NCBI GenBank assembly: GCA_035048485.1 | Contig: CM068592.1 | Location: 42,068,045 to 42,132,044 of the forward strand | Length of the DNA: 64,000 nt | Direction: 5' to 3' | From: Pteria penguin | Lineage: Eukaryota > Mollusca > Bivalvia > Pterioida > Pteriidae | In this document: positions 56,815-64,000 of the stretch, one piece after another | How the letters are laid out: every line of letters begins with the position of its first letter | How positions within the stretch are numbered: the stretch's first letter is position 1 | Notes under the pieces: model-generated | The model's input: only the letters and a program-made list of their open reading frames with translations | Database searches by the model: none | Told to the model about the DNA's origin: nothing | Translations under genes and position numbers: made by a program

Positions 56815-57430
56815 CTGAGTAGAAACATACCTTCCACTCCCGCATATGGCATCTACATTTCACAATTTATACGCTATGCCACCTGAGAGCGAAGCTTCTT
56901 GCCACTCTCACAAGGATATATTGAGGAACGTTTGAAATTGTCACTGAGGAAGTTCTATGGTCGTTATAGGGATCTATTGCAATTTTAGATTCTTCTTTCA
57001 AGAATGTTAACCGATATTTTGGGACCTGACCATACAAAATAACCATCTTAACTTTTTGACTATACTTGATTTGACATAATACGTATATACATGTATATAC
57101 AGATATGTGTTCACCTGCGTTTCCGACACCGGAATTTCAGGCAGGCAGCATTTCTTGCCTTGAATGGGAAATTTGACTTCGTGTTCCTGTCTCCTTAGTA
57201 TGTTCATGCGTGTATATCTATGTATTTACCTCCTCGATTTTAAAAGTTGTTTAAAAGTTTTAAAAGCAGTAGACGATTATTCCTCCCGGGCATCTGGTCT
57301 CACCTCGATTTTATTGGGGTTCGCATTTGTCTGAATATGACACTAAACACGATATTGTCCCCTTTGTTCCATGGACTATGAGATGTGGTTTACCCCTCGG
57401 TACTTCTTCGTTTTTTACTTACATCTCCTT
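56815..57430 (+). pseudogene. Old PLE family 2-like C-terminus and UTR
   Basis: Readable pieces are IPSTPAYGIYISQFIRYAT, a TGA, LPLSQGYIEERLKLSLRKF and YGRYRDLL, then a stop. The UTR has 'ctcccgggcatctggtctca' and 'ggggttcgcatttgtc', as in the family 2 UTR. It ends 'ccttggtgacttctgcccca'. Confidence 0.7.
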
Positions 57431-59400
57431 GGTGACTTCTGCCCCACAGCTAAGTAAGATGCCTTTGCCTTTCCCTTTGGTATTACATGACGAGTGTTCA
57501 GTCAATTGAGAAATGTATAAAATACATTTCCTTTAGGTAGTTTTCTATTTATTTTTTCATAATTACTTTTAAATGATTTTGTATGTCCTTCGGTGTCATG
57601 TCATAAATGAGTAATATATTTAAATAAAGATGCTGAAGGAAGTAAGCAGATGGAAGGTTTAAAAGTTCAATACAAAGTTTCGAAAGTTGTGAATTAAACA
57701 TCTACAAAATAAACAATGTTAAAGCAGATGCAATGGAATACAAACATCTCCTGTCTACCACACATAACAGTGTGATAATACTATACGGTGAAGAGTAAAC
57801 AACCAAGAAGTACCGAAAGGTTAACCACATCTTGAAGTCCATGGAAAAGAAGGGTACAACATCATATTCAGACAAATGCATAACCCAATTAAATTGAGGG
57901 GGCCAGAAGTTAACCGATTTGACCTCTAGTCAATAGAATCACATTTAGTATTAATATGATCTATTCCTTCCATTAAAGCAGTGGTCCCATTTGACTTTTG
58001 ACTTTAAGGATTTTTTCAGATCAGAGACCTTAGCTTGTTTCCGAATGGACAAGCACGTTTGACCCAGGACCCTTTCATTTTATAATTATGAAATTACAAT
58101 AATCATTCCATAATACTGTTCAACTGTATATTTCTATGATCTCTGGACTAATTTATAATATTTTTAAATGGAATATTATCTATAAATGCTTAAGTGGATG
58201 TTCTTTGATTATATTGTTGTGTATGCAGGAATGGGATCCGTATGCGGGTTACACATAACAAAAGTTTGACGACTGTCAATTCAATTGTCGCCTCCCTCAT
58301 TCTGTACAACAACTGCATCGAATAGTCTGTGAACATTGTGGTATCATTTAATTTACTTATTCATGTTTGCTCTGCATGTCCGTGGGGAATTGTTCACACA
58401 GTTGTGTAAGATGTCCCCTTTACTTTCCTTTTGAAGAGTTAGGGATCATTTATTTTGCAAATAATTATTGAACATGATGCAATTCAATGATGAAATATCA
58501 GTGATAGGGCATAGGATGTGCATGTCAAGTATGTATTTAGGGCCTCGTGAATTTTACGTTCAATGATTTACTGATATAGGATTATTTTAAAAGGACAACC
58601 AACAGTCTGTGACACAATAAAATCACAATCTAATTAGTAATATAGTAAGAAATGGATCCATGATCCATGCTCAAATAAGTAGGGTTTATCTAACCTTCTG
58701 TCATCTTCTAATTTTTGAATTTACTTGAGGGGGGGGGTGTTAAATACAAAAATTAGAGCATGACAACCACCTCCCCACAAGTAAATTAAAAAATTAGAAC
58801 ATGACACTTCTCTCATATGCGACAGCGCGCCCTTCGCTCCTCTTAGACAGCCATTAATTTCGCAACGATCATTTTGCGATTGTGATTATATAAAGGGCAT
58901 GTATAAAATCACGAGTGCAAAACTGAGTCTCGTCGTTTTATAGGAATGTTGTAATGTGCTTACAATGTAGATAACTTTAAGATTATTAGCATGATGTTTT
59001 GACAATGAAATAAAGTGCACTTTGAATGGTATGTCAATATCCATCACTTTTTAATGCTGTCGTATAAATATTATTTTAAAAATGTTTTTCTTCATAAAGT
59101 ATTTTCTAAAAATAATGCTCTGGAAAAAAACCCAGAGAAGTTTAGTAAACGGATCTGAATATGTGTATCACTTGAAAATATAACGTGTCATTTCCCGTTA
59201 CTGAGAAGTATAGTAGAAAGTTCAGAAGGAAGTTATACATAACTATACAAACCTAATAAAGTGTTGTGAGCCCTTTATACAGAACGTCCGTATGCCTATT
59301 ACCATGCCGATGCTAATTGTGATGGTTGGATTATTTAACCTGGTATATGCTCAAAATAGAACAGATTGCTACGGTAAGAATCATTGGCTGTCGTTATCTC
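57430..59400 (+). repeat. Segmental duplication copy B (largely free of insertions)
   Basis: See copy A at 46631-53400. Copy B keeps the ancestral junctions: 'gatgttctttgattat' near 58198 (empty for the PLE fragment at 47607) and ATAAAATCACGAG at 58903-58915 (empty for the LINE). A G-run lies at 58729-58738. The copies have diverged by substitutions and small indels, so the duplication is old. Confidence 0.8.
59304..59373 (+). CDS. Signal-peptide first exon of a secreted-protein gene, copy B
   Basis: ATG opens MPMLIVMVGLFNLVYAQNRT, followed by DCY, then a strong donor (TACG then gtaagaatc) in phase 1. The hydrophobic core and VYA-Q cleavage site are textbook for a secreted protein. About 400 bp of upstream DNA is conserved with copy A. 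Nothing here tells the mature protein: the next exon may lie beyond 64000 or be hidden among PLEs. Confidence 0.5.
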
Positions 59401-60177
59401 CGTTTTCGTACCTACCTAATTGATAGTTTTTCTATTGACCGTCATATGTCGGTTTGAAATGTAATGGTTTATTTGTTTGTTTGGGTTTTTTCAATTTGTT
59501 ATTGTTATTCTTATTTTCATTCTTAGTTTATAGCTACTACATTTTTTATAAACAAAAACAAAAGACAAAAAAAAAAAAACAAAATAAAATAACCCAAAAA
59601 CAAAAACCAAAGAAAAAAAAAACCAAACAAACAAACAAAAAAAAAAAAAGAAAAAGAAACAAACAAAACAAAACAAAAACAAAAAAGGGCGACAGTTTCA
59701 TCAAATAAGAGACAAGAAATCTTATTAGATGGAAAATGGTGTTGAAACACTAAAAGACACATAAGGTTTCAAGAAATAAATCAACACATATTTAATACTT
59801 AATTTTAGAATAAGGCTCATAGATAAATCTTAGTTTAAAAACAGAATAGAGACGAAACCCCTAACCAAACAAACAACAAAAACCGCCGTAATAATGCATG
59901 TAAATTGTCAAAGACGGTATATCTTGTTTATACGTGTCTGAACGTTTCCGTTTCAGCCAATAAAATGGATGTATCAACCAGAAAGCATTAAAACTGTATA
60001 ATATATTGCTGACAGGTACCTACCTCATCTATAGCTCTGGCTTCGGTTGTCGAAATGAGCATACGGTACAATAACTTAACATACTTAATTATATAAGATC
60101 ATATTTGACTCTCGAGTTTTCACCAACAAACTATAAGATTCTCAGAAATATTGAAATTTTAATGCCATCTTACTGAT
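59401..60177. other. No gene; A-rich low-complexity tract
   Basis: 59540-59695 is A-rich with CAAAA and GAAAA runs; frames through it on both strands are composition effects. The rest is AT-rich without a supported feature. Confidence 0.6.
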
Positions 60178-60370
60178 GGGCATCATATATGTGCAGTTTA
60201 ACGGCAAGATTTATCAACTACTTGTTGGAATTCCAAGACGTACTAAATGCGCTCCCCTTAGCAAACATGGATTGTATAATTATGATAGAAATGTCATACA
60301 TCAACTTCAAATTAATCTAAATATCTCAATGACATGTTAAATGACACATCTAGATAACATATTAAGTAGC
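60178..60370 (+). pseudogene. Small PLE RT fragment
   Basis: Encodes VQFNGKIYQLLVGIP, then KCAPL and YNYDRNVIHQ, corresponding to the GIPMGTNCAPL block of PLE RT. GIPMGT has become GIPRRT. Short and decayed. Confidence 0.65.
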
Positions 60371-60900
60371 AGTCCATGTAAGAATCATGAGGTGAGTGAT
60401 ATACCCAAGGTTATCAAATCTGTTCTTATGGTAATTTATATACTTATTTTAATACTAATATCACAAAAAAACCCCGATAAAAAACATCTCAGTTAATAGT
60501 TGCTAAGGAAATTGATACTCCCCAGCAACGCCTTATTTAATCATTATTTCATACATAATTTAATGCATAAATAAAAAAAGAAATACTGAATAAATACATA
60601 TAACTGTAATGAAAAAATAAATATATATATATATATAAATTAGGATAATTAGGAATTCAAATAATAATTGTGACAATATCATAGTAATAGTACCATGGCA
60701 ACCAACACATCAACATAGGTATATTCATAAGATACCAAAAATTACCATTTTTTAAGCATTTCACAAGGTCAACAAAGCATTTGCGCATGAAAAAAATGTC
60801 ATTTTCTTATAATAATATTATTTTTCATTCATTTACCTAGAAGATATAATAATTCATCGTTTGTAGCCTCTTCTTAATTTTTTCAGTGGAAGTGCATATT
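60371..60900. other. AT-rich spacer
   Basis: AT-rich DNA with an (AT)n run near 60620-60640. No feature supported. Confidence 0.4.
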
Positions 60901-60929
60901 TATGGGTCCTGTCAGTATTTTCTATATAA

Positions 60930-61697
60930 CATATAATATGAATAAAAACACTTCAATACATTGTTTGGTGCTCATGTATTGGCTCCCAAATCTACATAAA
61001 AGTTCATATAAATCACATTTCATATCTAACTCTAGCCACTGCTCTACTACGGTACTATCGAAACATATTACGTCTGCTCTAACTAATATAAAAGATCATA
61101 TTATCAAATATTGTGATGTTGCATTTCATAATAGTAACATCAATTACTTTTGGTCAATTAAAAATTCTCATGAAGTTATAAACAAACTTCTTTCACTAAA
61201 TTTCAAAGCGACTCAAATTTCTACATTTGATTCTTCTACACTTTATACATCTCTGCCTCATGATTTGTTCAAAAGCAAGTTGCTGTCTCTTATACAATGA
61301 ATTTTTCATTGTCTAACTTATATATGTACTTCCAATAACTCCGGATTCTTTTCCAACAAACAATATACTTCATATAAATACTGGACTTGCAAGGATTTGA
61401 TGGCAAGATATATCAACAAATAGTTGGGATTCCTATGGGTACTAACTGCGCGCTTCTGATAGCAGATTTATTTCTTTGTTGTTATGAGAGGGATTTTATT
61501 GATTCTATTCAAAAATCAAAACGTTTCGACCTCATTGACAAATTTAATAATACTTGAAGATCTGGATGACATTTTGGTTATCGACAACTCTGAATTCGAA
61601 CAATTTATATCAGAAATATATCCACCAGAGCTCAAATGGAACAAAGTTAATACTTGAGATAAATCTACACCTTTCTTAGATTTAAACATCAAAATTA
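60930..61697 (+). pseudogene. PLE family 1, copy B (RT remnant, left of nested insertion)
   Basis: Starts in the WLPNLHKSSYKSHFISNSSH region and continues to 'FLDLNIKI'. It keeps AAA where copy A has TAA, and an unshifted HNSNINYFWS. All three nonsense codons noted against copy A/C are TGA: 61298-61300 (TGG in A, TGC in C), 61555-61557 (TGT in A) and 61655-61657 (TGA in A too). About 50 bp before the GIPMGT block and 2 bp at RYLDD are deleted. It is cut at 61697 by the family 2 element and resumes at 63014. Confidence 0.85.
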
Positions 61698-63013
61698 AAT
61701 CTGGCCTTCATAGATATTGCGAAACAGTATATTCCAGAAGTGGAATTAATCAAATGTGGATCCTTAAAAATTCAAAAGAGTTGTTAGAACATCTAAAATC
61801 AAAAAGTTTTACTAAAATTCACTCCATCAAGTCTTTTGACTTTTCGACTCTGTACACAACGATCCCTCATCAGAAATTAAAAGACAGATTAGCGGAAATT
61901 ATTCAAAATGCATTTACTAGTAAAAACGGAAGCCGCAAATTCAAATATATAGTAATAGGCCACGATAAAACTTACTTTGTTAGGGAAAATTCTGATTCCA
62001 AAAATAAATACACTGAAACAGCTGTCATTCAGATGTTGAACTTTCTTATCGATAACATTTTTGTGGTGTTTGGAGGTAAGGTTTTTCAACAAATTGTCGG
62101 CATTCCAATGGGCACTAACTGTGCTCCGCTTCTGGCTGACATATTCCTTTATTCATACGAAGCTGAGTTCATTCAGTCTTTGCTTTCGCAAGGAAAAAAA
62201 CAATTGGCTCTTGGCTTCAATTTTACTTACAGATATATAGATGACTTGCTTTCAATTAATAATCCTTCATTCGCGGATTACCTTAGCATCATCTATCCAA
62301 GTGAACTGGAGGTCAAAGAAACCACAGAAACTAGTAATTCTACTTCGTATTTAGATATTATGTTGTCTTTCGACATTAATGGTCAATTAAACACCTCACT
62401 CTATGACAAACGTGACGATTTCAATTTCGCTATCACAAACTTTCCTTTCATAAGTAGCAACATTCCATCATCGCCCGCATACGGCGTATTCATATCTCAG
62501 TTAATACGTTATTCCAGAGCATGTTCAAATTACAATGACTTTGTTCTGAGGGCTAGGCGACTTTCAGTTAAGCTGCTCAACCAAGGTTATATATGTGCTA
62601 GACTAGCATCGTCACTGAGGAAGTTCTACGGTCGTTACGAGACTCTTATTACTCCATATGATATCTCGTTATCCAGACTTTTAAATGATATTCTGGACTG
62701 AGACCGATTCCGATCACAGATTTGACACCTTCTATACTAGAAGGTTACCTACTTCGACTTCTCCATATATAGTTACATATGGAATTCACACGATTTGACT
62801 CTTTCTACGGGGTATATGTGACGGGTGTTGCTAGCAAGCAGGAGATGCTCACTCTCCCCGGGCACCTGATCTCACTCCATCACAGGAGTTCACATATGCT
62901 CTTCAAGTAAACATATTTTGTTATTTTCCATTTGTTTTTCATTTTCACTGATTTTGTATGTCCTATGGTTTCATGATTTTTGGACTTGTGGTTTGGATTT
63001 ATCCATCGTCTTT
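61698..63013 (+). mobile_element. PLE family 2 element nested in family 1 copy B
   Basis: A 5'-truncated family 2 PLE: coding part 61698-62701, then a 3' UTR ending 'ggatttatccatcgtcttta' + c. The host reads 'aacatcaaaatt' before it and 'attatcaaccacctaata' after it, so ATTA is the likely 4-bp target duplication. The UTR holds 'gatgctcactctccccgggc' and 'tgctcttcaagtaaacatat'. Confidence 0.9.
61754..62701 (+). CDS. PLE family 2 reverse transcriptase (intact 315-codon C-terminal part)
   Basis: The open frame continues upstream of the first ATG into the host family 1 sequence (LNIKI, then KSGLHRYCETVYSRSGINQ). Motifs: FDFSTLYTTIPHQKLKDRL; GGKVFQQIVGIPMGTNCAPL and LADIFLYSYEAEF; FTYRYIDDLLSI (catalytic YIDD); STSYLDIML; YDKRDDFNFAITNFPF; YGVFISQLIRYSRACSNY; SSLRKFYGRYETLI; ending LNDILD with TGA at 62699-62701. 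There are no internal stops, unlike all other PLE copies here, so it is the youngest. RT motifs N-terminal to STLYT and any endonuclease are missing because of 5' truncation. Confidence 0.9.
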   Translation: MWILKNSKELLEHLKSKSFTKIHSIKSFDFSTLYTTIPHQKLKDRLAEIIQNAFTSKNGSRKFKYIVIGHDKTYFVRENSDSKNKYTETAVIQMLNFLIDNIFVVFGGKVFQQIVGIPMGTNCAPLLADIFLYSYEAEFIQSLLSQGKKQLALGFNFTYRYIDDLLSINNPSFADYLSIIYPSELEVKETTETSNSTSYLDIMLSFDINGQLNTSLYDKRDDFNFAITNFPFISSNIPSSPAYGVFISQLIRYSRACSNYNDFVLRARRLSVKLLNQGYICARLASSLRKFYGRYETLITPYDISLSRLLNDILD

Positions 63014-63064
63014 ACATTATCAACCACCTAATATAAACTAATATTTATGATAAACGTGAGGATT
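63014..63064 (+). pseudogene. PLE family 1 copy B, right of the nested insertion
   Basis: 'attatcaaccacctaatata ... gataaacgtgaggattt' continues the sequence broken at 61697 (compare 32337-32390). It ends abruptly at 63064. Confidence 0.8.
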
Positions 63065-64000
63065 TACTTCCGAATAGGAAACACCTTTTTTGAACTTAAA
63101 TATTAAAATTATTAACAACAATATTCATACCAACATATATGATAAACGTGATGACTTTGGATTTCCTATTGTCGATATCCGTATTAAGAACTTTACGGAA
63201 AATCCGCATTTATTTCAACAGCCTAATACATTGACGGCAAATTCTATTAAAAAGAAGATAGCTGACTTACATGCTAAATATGTCTTTGTTCCTGCTGATA
63301 AAGCAGGTAATAACATAATAGTTGTTTGAAAAATATATTATATTGAAGTACTTAAAAACGAATTAAACTCCACTCATACATATGTGGAAAGCCCTACCTC
63401 AAAAGACAGCACCTTGCACGATACCTCATGACCATGTCCGACTTCAAAATTAAAACTGATAAATCTGATCTACCAACCATATATTGGCTCCCAAAACTAC
63501 ATAGAAGTCCATATAAATCACGTTTCATATCTAATTCTAGCCACTGCTCTACTACGGTACTATCGAAGCATATTACGTCTGCTCTAACTGCTATAAAAGA
63601 TCATATTATCAAATATTGTGATGTCGCATTTCATAATAGTAACATCAATTACTTTTGGTCGATAAAAAATTCTCATGAAGTTATAAACAAACTTCTTTCG
63701 CTAAATTTCAAAGCGACTCAAATTTCTACATTTGATTTTTCTACACTTTATACATCTCTGCCTCATGATTTGATTAAAAGCAAGTTGCTGTCTTTCATAC
63801 AATGCTGTTTTCACAGAGAAACTAAAACGTACATATGTACTTCCAATAACTCTGGATTCTTTTCCAACAAACAATATACTTCATATAAATACTGGACTTG
63901 CAAGGAATTATGTAAAGCACTAGATTTTCTCATGAATAATATTTTTGTGCAATTTGATGGCAAGATATATCAACAAATAGTTGGGATTCCTATGGGTACT
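63065..64000 (+). pseudogene. PLE family 1 copy C, rearranged and open at the window edge
   Basis: A C-terminal piece (LNIKIINNNIHTNIYDKRD, then DFGFPIV) is joined at 63172 directly to the N-terminal half (DIRIKNFTENPHLFQQPNTL), which then runs colinear with copy A from 31259 onward: YVFVPADKAGNNIIVV, then TGA at 63327-63329 (TGG in copy A), SDLPTIYWLPKLHRSPYKS, FDFSTLYTSLPHDLI, QCCFHRETKT and IPMGT at the window end. A 1-bp deletion near 63421 (cacgatacctc against cacgatcacctc) shifts the frame. The element continues past 64000. Confidence 0.85.

Overview
The window is animal nuclear DNA, AT-rich and intron-containing, and most probably from a bivalve mollusc. The evidence is spliced genes with GT/AG introns, tRNA-headed SINEs ending in a GACGTAAAAC-type 3' domain, a 145-bp repeat element beginning TAGCTCACCTGAGC (a type I associate with bivalve genomes), and very abundant Penelope-like retroelements (PLEs). 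Nothing looks bacterial or viral in organisation. The species assignment is inference; no marker gene is present.

The one clearly complete host gene is a major facilitator transporter of the monocarboxylate-transporter (SLC16/MCT) type on the + strand. Its seven coding exons lie between 17327 and 42352 and join in one frame to 437 codons, with every intron in phase 1. Intron 1 is about 16.5 kb and is filled with satellites, foldback elements, SINEs and a PLE. Introns 3, 4 and 5 also carry PLE 3' fragments, and the one in intron 3 ends right at the exon 4 splice acceptor. Smaller coding candidates are a minus-strand gene fragment (1325-2181, perhaps to 3400), a conserved-looking ORF at 7271-7711, a broken membrane-protein tail at 17910-18480 (-), and two paralogous signal-peptide first exons at 53284 and 59304.

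Layout. 1-7.7 kb: gene fragments, an interspersed repeat and a SINE. 7.8-11.5 kb: about 31 copies of a 119-bp satellite with a 476-bp higher-order period. 13-16.2 kb: a SINE and a 21-bp satellite split by a SINE with a 12-bp target duplication. 17.3 kb: MCT exon 1. 19.1-21.4 kb: 28-bp pyrimidine-rich satellite. 22.2-24.2 kb: minisatellite carrying a 785-bp foldback element, with a 112-bp palindrome just before it. 25-27.6 kb: minisatellite and a 740-bp tandem duplication. 28.6-29.7 kb: bivalve-type element with six 145-bp units. 30.8-33.8 kb: PLE family 1 copy A and further PLE termini. 34-42.4 kb: MCT exons 2-7 with a 76-bp minisatellite at 39.5-40.7 kb. 42.8-43.6 kb: hAT-like non-autonomous DNA element. 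43.7-46.6 kb: three copies of a 985-bp unit, each with a SINE and a LINE fossil. 46.6-53.4 and 57.4-59.4 kb: two copies of an old segmental duplication. The first is loaded with PLE pieces and an L1/Tx1-like LINE; the second lacks them and so serves as the empty site. 54.4-57 and 60.2-64 kb: nested and chimeric PLE copies.

Most notable observations: recurrent in-frame UGA codons at Cys/Trp positions in PLE family 1 (possible selenocysteine use); a PLE 3' end forming the polypyrimidine tract of an MCT acceptor; a paralogous pair of secreted-protein first exons; and several insertions whose exact ends can be read from target duplications and empty sites inside this same window.
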